Part shown: in pieces, positions 11,637 to 20,336 of the stretch
Position numbering within the stretch: position 1 is the first letter of the stretch
How the letters are laid out: the number at the start of each line of letters is the position of its first letter
Source: JAIVJM01 sp963816985
Lineage (GTDB): Bacteria; Acidobacteriota; Blastocatellia; Pyrinomonadales; Pyrinomonadaceae
Assembly (NCBI GenBank): GCA_963816985.1
Contig: CAWFMF010000004.1
Location: forward strand, 4,712,001 to 4,776,000
Reading direction: 5' to 3'
DNA length: 64,000 nt
Made by a program: the position numbers and the translations under genes
Notes under the pieces: model-generated
The model's database searches: none
Told to the model about the DNA's origin: nothing
Seen by the model: the letters and a program-made list of their open reading frames with translations, nothing else

Positions 11637-12533
11637 ATGTCCGTGCTTCTCATCTTCGTGGACGGCCTCGGCATCGGCACGCGCGGGGCGCACAACCCGC
11701 TCGACCGTCTCGGCGCGGAGGCGTCGCCGCTCTCGATCTTTGAAGACGAAGAGCCGCAGCTTCCCTTCGGCGGCGTGCTCGCGCGCACCGACGCGCGCCT
11801 CGGCGTCGAGGGCCGACCGCAGAGCGCTTCGGGGCAGACGACCATCCTGACGGGCGTCAACGCGCCCGCCGCGCTCGGCTACCACAAGCAGGGTTTTCCC
11901 AACGCAGCGATGCGCGACATCATCCGCGAGCGCTCCGTCTTTCTCCAACTCGCGCGCGCGCGGATAGAGCCCAACGTCTTCGCCAACACTTACACGCGCC
12001 GCTTCTTCGACGAGCGTCCGCGTTGGGTCTCGGCCACCACGGTCGCCGTCGAGGCCGCCGGTCTTCCCTTCCGCACCGTCGAAGACCTCCGCGCGGGCCG
12101 CGCCGTCTATCACGATTTTACTAACCGCATGGCAATCGAGCGCGGCGAGGACGTGGAGCTTCGCACGCCGGAAGAGGCCGCCGCCGTCCTCGCACGAGTC
12201 GCGGGCGAGCACCGCTTCACGCTCTACGAGCACTTCATCACCGACCGCGCCGGGCACGCTCAGGACTTCGAGTTGGCAACGACTGCGCTCCGCGAACTCG
12301 CCCGCTTCGTCCGCGCCGTACTCGCCGAAGTTGAGCTTGAAAGCACGACCGTCATGCTCACGAGCGACCACGGCAACGTCGAAGACCTCTCGACGCGCAA
12401 CCACACGCTCAACGCCGTCCCCACACTCGCGTGGGGGCCGGGCCGCGAGCGCGTCCGACGGCGAGTCCGCACGCTCGCCGACATCACCCCGACCGTCATC
12501 GAGATTCTGAACGCCGAAGAGCCGAACAGATGA
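11637..12533 (+). CDS. alkaline-phosphatase-superfamily metalloenzyme (phosphomutase-like)
   Basis: A 298-residue protein with the metal ligands and nucleophile layout of the iPGM/phosphopentomutase branch: IFVDGLGIG at the N-terminus, SASGQTTILTG (likely Thr or Ser nucleophile), FITDRAGHAQD and LTSDHGNVEDLSTRNHT. It lacks the insert domain of full-length phosphoglycerate mutases, so the substrate is uncertain. The ATG at 11637 begins the conserved MSVLLIFVDG segment; the upstream extension is repeat-encoded. No Shine-Dalgarno sequence is obvious. The gene overlaps the following MFS gene by ATGA. Confidence 0.8.
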   Translation: MSVLLIFVDGLGIGTRGAHNPLDRLGAEASPLSIFEDEEPQLPFGGVLARTDARLGVEGRPQSASGQTTILTGVNAPAALGYHKQGFPNAAMRDIIRERSVFLQLARARIEPNVFANTYTRRFFDERPRWVSATTVAVEAAGLPFRTVEDLRAGRAVYHDFTNRMAIERGEDVELRTPEEAAAVLARVAGEHRFTLYEHFITDRAGHAQDFELATTALRELARFVRAVLAEVELESTTVMLTSDHGNVEDLSTRNHTLNAVPTLAWGPGRERVRRRVRTLADITPTVIEILNAEEPNR

Positions 12534-14029
12534 GCACGAAAGACACGCCCCCGACCGTCAGCAAGACGGAAGACAAGACGCACGCCTCGCCCGCCGTCCC
12601 GAAGTATTCCTTCTATGCGCTCCTGATTCTTTCGCTGGTCAACTTCCTCAACTACATTGACCGGCAGATTCTGCCCGCCGTCGCGCCGCTCATGGTGAAA
12701 GACCGGGAACACGGCGGCATCGGTTTGTCCGACGCCGAGCTGGGCTACATGGAGGCGTCGCTCCTGCTCTCCTTCACGGTGCTCGCGCCGCTCTTCGGGC
12801 GGCTCGGAGACCGCTACCCGCGCGCGAAAATCATGGCGTCGGCGGCGGTCGTCTGGAGCGTGGCAACGGCCTTGACGGGCTTCGCCGACCGGCTCTCGTT
12901 CATGCCTTCGGGCCTTCGTCTTGATGTCCCCGTGGTCGGCGTGACGCTCGCGCTCTCCGGCGTCGCTCTGACGCTCTGCCTCATCCGCGCCCTCGTCGGC
13001 GTGGGCGAGTCGGCCTACTCGACCATCACGCCGAGCCTCATCGCCGACTACTTCCCGCCGCAGCGCCGCGCGACCGCGCTCGGCGTCTTTCAGGCCGCCA
13101 TCCCGATGGGCTTCGCGCTCGGCTTCGTCATCGGCGGCGTGCTCGCCTACTACTTCGGCTGGCGCGCGGCGTTTATGATTGTCGGCGTCCCCGGTCTTCT
13201 GACCGCCGTCCTCGTCTGGCGTCTGCGCGAGCCCGCGCGCGGCGCGACCGACGCGCCCGCGCCGCACTACGACACCGCGCTCGAAGAGATTGTCGAAGCG
13301 CCCGCCGAGACCGCGCGCGCGTTGGCAGACGCCGGGAAGAAGGAGACGACGCTCCGCAACGTCTGGAACATCCTCAAGACGCGCGACTGGCTTATCTCGA
13401 CCGCCGGGTACACGGCGCTGACCTTCGCGCTCGGCGCGATGGCGACGTGGGCGACCGTTCTGATGGAGCGTGACAAGGGGATGAGCCCGGAGGGCGCGGC
13501 CATCACGCTCGGCTTGGTGTCGCTCGTAGCCGGGGCGGCGGGGACGTTCGGCGGCGGCTGGCTCGCCGACCGCGTGAAGGCTTACAGGCACAACGCCTAC
13601 TTCCTCGTCTGCGCCGTCAGCACTTTGCTCGGCATCGTGCCGACAATCGCCGTGCTCGTCGCCGACTCGCCGTCCCTCTTCCTGCCCGGCATCTTCCTCG
13701 CCGTGATGCTCCTCTTCGTCAGCAACGCGCCGTTCCACGCCATCCTCTTGGAGAGCGTGCCCGTCCACGTCCGCGCGATGGCCGTCGCGCTCAACATCGT
13801 CATCATCCACACCTTCGGCGACGCCATCTCGCGCGCGCTCGTCGGCGTCCTCTCAGACTCTCTGAAGGCCGGGCAGTTCGCCCCGCTCGCCGCGCTCGGC
13901 CAAGCCCTCGGCATTGACTCAAGCCGTCAGCACCTCTCCACCGCGCTCCTCATCGTGCCCGTCGCGCTCGCCGTCTCGACGTGTCTATTCTTCGTCGGCG
14001 CGAAGGCTCAGAAGAGGGACGAGACTTAG
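12530..14029 (+). CDS. MFS transporter (Spinster-like)
   Basis: A 499-residue protein with about twelve membrane segments. The N-terminus (FYALLILSLVNFLNYIDRQILPAV) and the loop GRLGDRYPRAKIM match the major facilitator superfamily, with closest resemblance to the Spinster/glycerophosphodiester-like group. A hydrophilic central loop (about residues 225-275) separates the two halves. Translation is coupled to the metalloenzyme by ATGA (start 12530, upstream stop 12531-12533), so transport of a phosphorylated or de-phosphorylated metabolite is possible but unproven. Confidence 0.88.
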   Translation: MSTKDTPPTVSKTEDKTHASPAVPKYSFYALLILSLVNFLNYIDRQILPAVAPLMVKDREHGGIGLSDAELGYMEASLLLSFTVLAPLFGRLGDRYPRAKIMASAAVVWSVATALTGFADRLSFMPSGLRLDVPVVGVTLALSGVALTLCLIRALVGVGESAYSTITPSLIADYFPPQRRATALGVFQAAIPMGFALGFVIGGVLAYYFGWRAAFMIVGVPGLLTAVLVWRLREPARGATDAPAPHYDTALEEIVEAPAETARALADAGKKETTLRNVWNILKTRDWLISTAGYTALTFALGAMATWATVLMERDKGMSPEGAAITLGLVSLVAGAAGTFGGGWLADRVKAYRHNAYFLVCAVSTLLGIVPTIAVLVADSPSLFLPGIFLAVMLLFVSNAPFHAILLESVPVHVRAMAVALNIVIIHTFGDAISRALVGVLSDSLKAGQFAPLAALGQALGIDSSRQHLSTALLIVPVALAVSTCLFFVGAKAQKRDET

Positions 14030-14044
14030 AACGTCCGACGAATC

Positions 14045-14138
14045 TGTAGGGGCAGGGCTTGTCCCTGCCCGCGACTACTCCACCCACTCGACGTTGAATC
14101 GGATGAAGACGCGGGCAGGGACAAGCCCTGCCCTTACA
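14045..14138. repeat. REPIN-like GC-rich inverted pair
   Basis: The 29-bp arms at 14045-14073 and 14110-14138 are reverse complements with one mismatch. Each arm is itself palindromic (GGGCAGGG, CTTGT, CCCTGCCC). A near-identical pair is at 47596-47693 with a different spacer. It lies between convergent genes. No transposase lies inside. Confidence 0.88.
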
Positions 14139-14161
14139 GTTATTCCGTTTAAGTTCTTCGT

Positions 14162-14491
14162 TTAGGAAGCGGTTTTGCGTGAGGTGCGGGGGGCGTCGGC
14201 GGCGCGTTCGAGGCAGGCGTGCGAGCAGTACGGGCTCTGCGAGGCGCGGAGGCGGACGGCGCGCGAGGCGGGGAGCCACGTCCCGCAGGCGGCGCAGCGG
14301 ACGAGCATCTCGTTCGACGCCGGTGCGCTCTCTCGTTGCGGCACATCGCCGACGGTTCTGTTCTCGCTCACGCGGCGCACGTCGCGCACGACGCCGAGGA
14401 AGCGCCGCGCCATGCGGATGTATGGGCGCAGACGCCAGTAGACGAGGCCGACGACGGTCGCCAGCAGGATGAGTAAAACGACGTACTTCAA
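14162..14491 (-). CDS. small membrane-anchored zinc-ribbon protein (PP0621-like)
   Basis: A 109-residue protein with one N-terminal membrane helix (residues 2-19), a polar linker, then a compact domain with RCAACGTWLP and PYCSHACLE, giving two CxxC-type pairs that look like a zinc ribbon. The start is TTG at 14491, supported by AAGGAG six bases upstream and by overlap with the stop of the TPR gene (TTGA), so the two are probably co-translated. Function unknown. Confidence 0.78.
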   Translation of the reverse strand: MKYVVLLILLATVVGLVYWRLRPYIRMARRFLGVVRDVRRVSENRTVGDVPQRESAPASNEMLVRCAACGTWLPASRAVRLRASQSPYCSHACLERAADAPRTSRKTAS

Positions 14492-15345
14492 TCTCTCTCC
14501 TTCGACGCGTTACGCTTCTGCGCGAGCAGCGTGCGCAGGTTCGGCAACTCCTGATTCGAGGGGTTGATGCTCTCCAACTCTTCGATTCTCTTCTCCGCCC
14601 CGGCCAAATCCCCGGTCTCGACGAGCGCCGCCGCGAGGCTCTGCAAGGGCATCTCGTGGCGCGGGTCAATCTCCAGAGCCTTGCGGTACTCGCGCGCCGC
14701 GCGGGCGGCGTCCGGAGGGCGGTCGAAGAAGTAAGTCAGTCCGAGGCTCGTCCGCACGACGATGTCGTCGGGCTTCGCCGCGAGCGCACGCTCGTAATAC
14801 TTGCGCGCCTCGCGCAAAGCCTCGGCGTCGCCGCCTCCTCCGCGCGCGACGAGGAAGTGCGCGTTCCCCGCGAGCACGGTCACGGGATAATCGTCGGGCG
14901 CGGCTTCGTGCGCGCGTTTGAGGATGCGGGCCACGTCCGGCAGGAGCGCGGAGTTGCCCGTCTGCATCGCGTAGAGGTAGAGCCCCTGCCCCGCCGTCCG
15001 TTGCAACGCCGCGTCTCCGGGGCTCGCGTCCGCCTTCGCGACCGCGTTGCGCAAGTCGTCGTCCGTGAGCGACGGGAGCGTCGTCTCGCCGTCAGCCGTG
15101 GCGACGGTCGGCCCGCCCGCCTCCGCCCGCTTGTTGCTGACAATCTTCTCTCCGTCCTTCACCCCGGCGCGCAGCCGCGTCAACTCGCCGCGCATCTGCT
15201 CAAGCTCACGGCTGTTAATGCCGTTCGCGATGAAGAAACCGACAATCAGGCCGAAGACGACCCCGACCGCGAGATAGATGACCTTGTCCCTGCTCAAGTG
15301 TCTATGCCGAACGCTCTCAGATTTGAACGAGTGCGAGTGTAGCAA
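14488..15345 (-). CDS. membrane-anchored TPR protein
   Basis: A short N-terminal region is followed by a membrane helix (VIYLAVGVVFGLIVGFFIANG), a coiled coil (LEQMRGELTRLRAG) and about four tetratricopeptide repeats in the C-terminal half (for example AREYRKALEIDPRHEMPLQSLA). The architecture resembles CcmH/CcmI-type or NrfG-type assembly proteins, but no second marker supports that. The start is uncertain: TTG at 15345 and TTG at 15297 are both possible, and a TACACT box at 15336-15341 favours the shorter form. It overlaps the zinc-ribbon gene. Confidence 0.78.
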   Translation of the reverse strand: MLHSHSFKSESVRHRHLSRDKVIYLAVGVVFGLIVGFFIANGINSRELEQMRGELTRLRAGVKDGEKIVSNKRAEAGGPTVATADGETTLPSLTDDDLRNAVAKADASPGDAALQRTAGQGLYLYAMQTGNSALLPDVARILKRAHEAAPDDYPVTVLAGNAHFLVARGGGGDAEALREARKYYERALAAKPDDIVVRTSLGLTYFFDRPPDAARAAREYRKALEIDPRHEMPLQSLAAALVETGDLAGAEKRIEELESINPSNQELPNLRTLLAQKRNASKERD

Positions 15346-15384
15346 AACGCCGCATGAGGCAGAAGCCGACCGTGAGAAGAAACA

Positions 15385-15464
15385 CAGAAGTCAGAACGAT
15401 GAACGATGAACTGAAAGACAAAGCTCTTGCTTTTTCAGTTCATCGTTCGTCGTTCTGACTTCTG
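15385..15464. repeat. heptad hairpin element (GAACGAT words)
   Basis: The 32-bp arms at 15385-15416 and 15433-15464 are reverse complements with one mismatch. The arm sequence is almost identical to that at 41514-41593, with a different loop. It lies between two minus-strand genes. Confidence 0.9.
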
Positions 15465-15478
15465 CGTTATAAAGACGG

Positions 15479-15522
15479 ATGCCCACGGGTCGCGCCTTGT
15501 GCGGGGCGCGACCCGTGGGCAT
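15479..15522. terminator. strong GC-rich hairpin downstream of the RHH gene
   Basis: A perfect 18-bp stem (15479-15496 and 15505-15522) with an 8-base loop lies 37 bases beyond the stop of the RHH-protein gene. It has no good T-tract on either side, so it may be a terminator, an mRNA-stabilising hairpin or a REP-like singlet. Confidence 0.55.
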
Positions 15523-15558
15523 TGTGCGGACACGACGCTTGGGCGTCGCGGCGGTCGC

Positions 15559-15834
15559 TCAGTCGTCTCCCGACGCCTGGTCGGAAGAGACGAAGGGCAC
15601 GTCGTCTTTGCGGCGGCGCGGCAGAGGGTCGGAGGCGCGGCGGCGGGCGGGCGAGCCCGGCTGCCGTCGGTCAACGAATCCCGGCGGCAGGCGCGCGCCG
15701 CGCACGGCTTCTTCGAGGATGCGCGTGATCTCCTGCGAGAGCGTGCGGTGCTCGCTGACCGCCCGCTGTTGCAGAGCCTTCTTTAGTTCCGAGGGCACAT
15801 AAGCCCCTATAAAGACGCCTTTGCGGTTCGCCAT
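15559..15834 (-). CDS. ribbon-helix-helix (Arc/CopG-like) protein
   Basis: A 91-residue protein. The first 45 residues fit a ribbon-helix-helix DNA-binding fold: a beta strand (GVFIGAYVP), then helices SELKKALQQRAVSEH and LSQEITRILEEAV. The C-terminal half is disordered and rich in Arg, Pro and Asp. The ATG at 15834 has AGGAGAA upstream. Such proteins are often antitoxins, but no toxin gene is adjacent, so it may be a free-standing regulator. Confidence 0.75.
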   Translation of the reverse strand: MANRKGVFIGAYVPSELKKALQQRAVSEHRTLSQEITRILEEAVRGARLPPGFVDRRQPGSPARRRASDPLPRRRKDDVPFVSSDQASGDD

Positions 15835-15921
15835 CGGCTCAATTCTCCTGTCGTGAGAGACTAGGACATAACGGTGAGGGAGCGAGCGGCTCGCTCTTTC
15901 GATTTTGGATGCCGTGTACGT

Positions 15922-16419
15922 CGAGAGCAGGTCTGTAAGCCGAATTCTGTGCCCTCGCCTTCCGTAGAAGAGCGCGGGCGGCGATCATTCATCTAGGCCG
16001 TCCGTTGCCGAACGGCTCAAGCGACCTACCCGGAGGCGTAGCGCGCGCGGTCGTGAAACCGGCGCGACTTCGGGCGGGCAGCCCTGTCTGACGCTCTCCC
16101 TATTTGGTCTTGCACCGCGAGGAGTTTGCCTGGCCGCGCGTGTCGCCACGCGCGCCGGTGCGCTCTTACTTTAAGCCCTTTGGGGCCGCACCATTTCACC
16201 CATCACCCGCTGCACTTTGCGTCCCCGAAGGAACGCAGAAGGCCCGCTGGCTGGTCTTTTTTCTGTTGCACTTGTCGTCGCCCGGAAACTCCGGAGCCGT
16301 CGAAACGGCCCCCGAACTCCCAAGCGCCCCGCCGTTAGCGGGCTCGCTGCCCTGTGGTGTTCGGACTTTCCTCTCCCACGCCCTTGCGGGCACGGCAGCG
16401 ACCGCCCGACCTACTCTCG
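15922..16419 (-). ncRNA. rnpB: RNase P RNA (type A)
   Basis: The catalytic RNA that cleaves 5' leaders from pre-tRNAs. Reading the minus strand, the 5' region has GGTCGGGCGGTCGC and GAGGAAAGTCCGAACACC (the conserved CR-I area), and the 3' region has TAGATGAATGATCGCC and AGAATTCGGCTTACAGAC. The ends pair as a 12-bp P1 helix (CGAGAGTAGGTC with GACCTGCTCTCG), which fixes the boundaries. At about 498 nucleotides it is longer than the common 350-420. Open frames across this interval are spurious. Confidence 0.95.
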
Positions 16420-16433
16420 TACACGGCGCGGGG

Positions 16434-16439
16434 AGTATA
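16434..16439 (-). promoter_or_regulatory. candidate -10 box of rnpB promoter
   Basis: On the minus strand TATACT is preceded by TTTTGC (extended -10 like), and the mature 5' end of rnpB lies 14 bases downstream. No good -35 hexamer is seen at 16-18 bases. Confidence 0.45.
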
Positions 16440-16520
16440 GCAAAATGTGTTCAACACGTACAGCTTAAAGATTCCCCAAGTTCAAACATTTCCCTACTTC
16501 AGGATTGTTAGGCTTCGTCT

Positions 16521-17201
16521 TCAGCCGAAAAACTTGAAGCCGACGCGGAGGTTGTAAAGCGAGGCGGGCGGGACACTTGAGATGAGCGCCCACGTCATCA
16601 ACCCGTGCGAGAGGCCGAGGGCGAAGAGGTTCGGCACGCGCTGGAAGGCGTAGGCCCAGACGAGGCCGCCGGCGAAGGTGGCGAGCGCGAGCAGAGGGTT
16701 CGGCAGGTGGAGGCCGCCGAAGACGAGCGCCACGACGAAGACGCTGATCCACCCGCGCCCCCAGAGGATTTGTGCCCGCCGGTTAATAAAACCCTGCAAG
16801 GCGTACTGCTGCAAGAGCCCCCACAGGACTCCGAGCGCGGTCATCCTCAGAATTGACTGCCCGCCGCCCCACCGCGCGAGGTTCAGATTCGAGTTAAGCC
16901 ACCCGAAGGCGAGGAGCAACAAGGCCGGGACGAACAGCAAACGCGCGAGCAGCTTGGCGGCTTCGGGGAAATTGTCGAGCCGCCAACCGACCTCGCGCGC
17001 CGACTCGCCCCGCAGCCAGTGCGAGGCGAACATGAGCGCAAAGGCCAACGCGACCGGGACGAGCAGCAGGAGTTGACTCCCCCCGCCGACCGAGAAGACG
17101 ACCCACTCGGCCAGAAGCACCGACGCGACGACCGACACGATCTCCCACGCCGCCAAAACGCGGTCTCCGGGGGCGCCTCTTTCATCAACAACCGTCGCCA
17201 T
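16521..17201 (-). CDS. CPBP-family (CAAX protease-like) membrane protein with lost catalytic motif
   Basis: A 226-residue protein with about six membrane helices and the fold order of CPBP intramembrane metalloproteases. The second-motif His is kept (FGGLH, residue 165) and so is the third (SHGLMT, residue 199). Motif 1, normally EExxxRG, reads QQYALQG: both catalytic Glu and the Arg are replaced by Gln (131, 132, 136), and the Asn partner of motif 3 is Thr203. It is therefore probably not a protease but a pseudo-enzyme. ATG 17201 is preferred over an upstream TTG. It is preceded on the same strand by the exported TPR/Ig-like genes. Confidence 0.82.
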   Translation of the reverse strand: MATVVDERGAPGDRVLAAWEIVSVVASVLLAEWVVFSVGGGSQLLLLVPVALAFALMFASHWLRGESAREVGWRLDNFPEAAKLLARLLFVPALLLLAFGWLNSNLNLARWGGGQSILRMTALGVLWGLLQQYALQGFINRRAQILWGRGWISVFVVALVFGGLHLPNPLLALATFAGGLVWAYAFQRVPNLFALGLSHGLMTWALISSVPPASLYNLRVGFKFFG

Positions 17202-17228
17202 CAAACTCTAACTCCGCGTCGAAAAATC

Positions 17229-17771
17229 TCACTCCCCCTTAAATCGCACCGGCCCGCCCACGAGCCGCAACGTCCGCCGCGCACCGCCTCCGCTCGCATG
17301 GACGGCGTAGACGCGCGCCTCGTGCTCGCCCACGCGCGGCGGGTCGAACTTGAAGACGAAGCCGTGACGCTCGCCCGTCGCGCCGCCCCGCATCGCCGCG
17401 ACGGGCTGTGGCTGGTTCGCCACGCCGCTCGCAACGAACTGTCCGTCCAAATAGAGCTGTACTTCTACGGCCTCGCCGGGCCGCGAACGGTCAACGACCC
17501 AGCCGCTCACGCTGCGCGCGTCGGCCACGTCGAGCGAGCTTTCAAGGGAAGACGGGAAGGCGTCGTAACGAAAGCTGACGACGAGCGCGATTAAAAGTAT
17601 CAGTTCTAAAAATGCTTTGCCGGCGAGCAGCCTTACGAGACGCTTGCGCGCGGCGGGAGGCGGCGGCGGGGCGTACTCAAAAACAGAGGGCGCGGAGACG
17701 CGAACACGGAGACCGTCGGTCGCCCGCACGGTCTCCGTGTTCGTTTGCTCGCGCGCCGGAGCGTCGCTCAT
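17229..17771 (-). CDS. membrane-anchored Ig-like domain protein, unknown function
   Basis: A 180-residue protein: a cytoplasmic Pro-rich N-terminus (about 45 residues), one membrane helix (FLELILLIALVVSF), then a beta-rich outer domain with VSGWVVDRSRPGEAVEVQLYLDGQF and a late HEARVYAVHASG strand, resembling an Ig-like fold. Its ATG overlaps the stop of the TPR/DUF11 gene (ATGA), so the two are co-translated. It probably works with that exported protein at the cell envelope. No named family is recognised with confidence. Confidence 0.65.
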   Translation of the reverse strand: MSDAPAREQTNTETVRATDGLRVRVSAPSVFEYAPPPPPAARKRLVRLLAGKAFLELILLIALVVSFRYDAFPSSLESSLDVADARSVSGWVVDRSRPGEAVEVQLYLDGQFVASGVANQPQPVAAMRGGATGERHGFVFKFDPPRVGEHEARVYAVHASGGGARRTLRLVGGPVRFKGE

Positions 17772-20146
17772 TGGCCTTGGTAGCTGTTGCCGTTCGTGTC
17801 CTGATACGTCAGCGCGTGGCGCGGGGTGATGGTGGTGCCGGCGGCGATGTTCGTGGCGAGGCGGACGGTGACGAGCAGCACGGAGGTGTCGCCCGGCGCG
17901 AGTTCCGGCAGACGCCAGACGAAGCTCCGAGCGTTGCCGGGAGCGTCCTGCAAGTTGAGCGAAGGGTTCGACGAGACGAACTCCAAAGCGGGCGGCAGGA
18001 ACTCCGTGACGGCGAGATTCTTGGCGAGCCCGCCGCCGTCATTCACCAGCACAAGGCGATAGAAGATGGTGTCGCCGGGCGCGGGCTCGGAGTTGCCGAG
18101 TTCGGCGCGGACGCGGACGCGCGGCGTGGCGACCGTCAAGACGGTGCTCGCCTCGCTGGCGATGCGACCGCCCGGCGCGTTGACGGCGCGCGTCACGAGG
18201 TTATAAGCGAACTGCTGGCGGTCGGGCGTCGTGCGCGGGATGTCCACGCGCAGGAGCACGGGGTACTGCCCGCCGCGCGGGTCGAGCGCCGAGGTCTGCG
18301 TCACCTGCGGCTCGCTGTCCTGATGCTGGCCGTCGCCGTTCAAGTCGGCGTAGATGATGGCGGCGGGCGCGCCCGGCGCGGTCAACTGCATCGAGAAGGA
18401 TTCGGGATAGTTCGACGGGTTGCGCACGAAGAACGGGATGTAGATGGTGTCGCCGGGCGTGGCCGTCAGGCCCGTGGAGACCGACTCGACCTGCGCGCGC
18501 GCGACGCGGCCCACCGAGATGGCCGGGCCGTCGAAGTTCGAAGGCGTCGTCAGACTCGAAGTCCGCATCGTGCCGCGACCGATGGCGCGTCCCGTGGCCG
18601 CGAGCGCGTCGGAGACGGCGCGGAGCGTGACCGTAATCTCCCGGTTGTCGCGCGACTCCAAATCTCCGAGGCTCCAGATGGCCGTCCGCGACGGGCGGTC
18701 GTAAGAGATGGGCGCGGGCGTCGCGCTCACGAGTTCAAAGTCGGGGCTGAAGACGAAGTCGGCGCGGGTGGCACGCGCGGAGGCGCTGCCCTGATTGCGC
18801 ACGCTGATGCGTTGCGTGAAGGTGTCGCCGGGCATGACCGTCTCCTGCGCGACGTTCGAGACGGCGGCGAGCGCAGCGGCGACGACCGTCAGCGAAGCGT
18901 CGGCGACCTTCGTGATGGTCGAGTTGGCCTGCGAGGCGGCGCGGACTAAGAAGCGCTGCTGCGAGTTGTCGGCGATGTTGTCGGGGACGCGGATGTTGAG
19001 GATGACTTCGAGGTTCGAGCCGCGCGACATCTCCGGCGTCACGAAAATCGGCATCCCCGAATCGTTGCCGCTCTGGCTAAACGTCGGCTGGTATTCCGCC
19101 GGGAGGTCTGTCTCCAAACGGAACTGGTCTTCCTTGTTACCCGCGTTGGTGATGACGAGCGGGAGTTGAATCGCCTGACCGGGCTGCGCGGCGAGGGCCG
19201 TGCGGCGGAGCAGGAGGTTCAAGTCGGGCACCTGCTTGACCGTGATGCTGAAGCCGCCCTGCGGCTGTCCGGGGTCGAGCGACGCGCCGGAAGGGGCCGC
19301 CGACAACTGGCCGCCGCGCGTGCTGCCGGGCTCGGTGTTGCCCGTCAAGGGCTGTGTCCGCTCAGGCTGTGGGGTCGAGGCGACGACCGGGGTGCGGAGC
19401 GTGTTCGAGGCGACCTGCGGGGCGGTCTCGCGCCTGACGGGCGTCGGGGCCGGCGTGGGCGTCGTGGCCGGCGTGGCGGCGTTTCTCGCCGACTGCGAGC
19501 CGGCGCGGCGGCTCTGTCTGGTGCTGGCGGTGCGCGGGCGCGAGGCGTCGCCGCCGCCGCGAATCGTTAATGAAGGAGTCGGTCTCCCGCCTCTCGTGCC
19601 GGAGCCTTCGCCCGCAACTTCGGCGGGTGTGGGCCGAGGAGTCGGAGCGGGGCGCGCGGGCGTCGGGGTCGCTCTGGCGACCTGTCTGGCGGGCGTCGCT
19701 TCGGCGCGCGGCGTCGGTGTCGTCGCGGGCGCGGGCGGGCGGCTGGCGAGTTCGGTGCGCGCCGTCCGGAGTTCGTTCTCGTAAACGTCTGTGAAGGGCG
19801 TGTCCTGCATCGCGCGCAGGCGGGTGGCGACTTCCTCAGCCTCGTTGAACTTGCCGAGCTCGATATAAGAGCGACCGAGCCAGAGCAGCATCAGGTCGGC
19901 GATGAAGCTGTTGGGATACTGCTTGAGGAAGTCGCTGAAGACCGTCGCCGCCTGGTCGAACTGGCGCTTGGCGAAGAGGTCGCGCCCGCGGTTAAAAATC
20001 TTCTGTTCGGCGTCCGTCGGCGTGTCGTCCTGCGCTGTGGCGGCGCGCGCGTGCGGTGAGGCGGCAAGCGCAACGACGGCGTGGAAGGGCATCAGGACGA
20101 GCGCGGCGGCCAGGGCGGCCACGCCGATTCGATTTCGCGTATTCAA
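17768..20146 (-). CDS. exported protein with TPR region and DUF11-like repeats
   Basis: About 792 residues. A signal-like N-terminus is followed by two YbgF/Tol-Pal-type tetratricopeptide repeats (QFDQAATVFSDFLKQYP; KFNEAEEVATRL), a long Pro/Thr/Ala-rich linker (about 150 residues), and several beta-sandwich modules of the DUF11/CARDB kind (PGDTIFYRLVLVNDGGG, FLPPALEFVS, LAPGDTSVLLVTVRL). The TTG at 20146 is chosen because GGAGG stands eight bases upstream; a longer TTG start at 20164 has no such site. The neighbouring SLBB gene suggests a part in surface polysaccharide or appendage assembly. Confidence 0.8.
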   Translation of the reverse strand: MNTRNRIGVAALAAALVLMPFHAVVALAASPHARAATAQDDTPTDAEQKIFNRGRDLFAKRQFDQAATVFSDFLKQYPNSFIADLMLLWLGRSYIELGKFNEAEEVATRLRAMQDTPFTDVYENELRTARTELASRPPAPATTPTPRAEATPARQVARATPTPARPAPTPRPTPAEVAGEGSGTRGGRPTPSLTIRGGGDASRPRTASTRQSRRAGSQSARNAATPATTPTPAPTPVRRETAPQVASNTLRTPVVASTPQPERTQPLTGNTEPGSTRGGQLSAAPSGASLDPGQPQGGFSITVKQVPDLNLLLRRTALAAQPGQAIQLPLVITNAGNKEDQFRLETDLPAEYQPTFSQSGNDSGMPIFVTPEMSRGSNLEVILNIRVPDNIADNSQQRFLVRAASQANSTITKVADASLTVVAAALAAVSNVAQETVMPGDTFTQRISVRNQGSASARATRADFVFSPDFELVSATPAPISYDRPSRTAIWSLGDLESRDNREITVTLRAVSDALAATGRAIGRGTMRTSSLTTPSNFDGPAISVGRVARAQVESVSTGLTATPGDTIYIPFFVRNPSNYPESFSMQLTAPGAPAAIIYADLNGDGQHQDSEPQVTQTSALDPRGGQYPVLLRVDIPRTTPDRQQFAYNLVTRAVNAPGGRIASEASTVLTVATPRVRVRAELGNSEPAPGDTIFYRLVLVNDGGGLAKNLAVTEFLPPALEFVSSNPSLNLQDAPGNARSFVWRLPELAPGDTSVLLVTVRLATNIAAGTTITPRHALTYQDTNGNSYQGQ

Positions 20147-20269
20147 AATTTTATCCTCCGACAAGGCAGGTGCGAGTTTCTTCGAGACGTGTGCAAATAA
20201 TTTTTTCCGACAGTGCGGCTCGGCGGCCAGTAAAACTGTTCAGGGTTTTTTCCTTCCCGACCGCGCAGG

Positions 20270-20299
20270 ATAATACAGCCTCAGTCGGGCGGCGGACAA
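20270..20299 (-). promoter_or_regulatory. candidate promoter for the TPR/DUF11 gene
   Basis: On the minus strand TTGTCC (20294-20299) and TATTAT (20270-20275) are separated by 18 bases, about 120 bases before the start codon. The hexamers are good by eye, but this is the only support. Confidence 0.4.
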
Positions 20300-20336
20300 G
20301 AAGGCAGAACCGGGAGCATGAAATTTCGCGCGCGGC

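Noticed and set aside
12260..13810. 516-codon open frame opposite the MFS transporter
   Set aside because: It lies antisense to a clear twelve-helix transporter; composition is low-complexity Arg/Asp/Glu, as expected from the GC-rich opposite strand.
14045..14138. Insertion sequence ends
   Set aside because: The arms enclose only 36 bases and no transposase; a REPIN-like element fits better.
16104..16511. Open frames inside 15.9-16.5 kb
   Set aside because: The interval is the RNase P RNA gene; the frames follow RNA structure, not protein coding.
17612..18949. 445-codon open frame opposite the TPR/DUF11 gene
   Set aside because: Arg/Ala/Gly-rich shadow with no start signal or domain.
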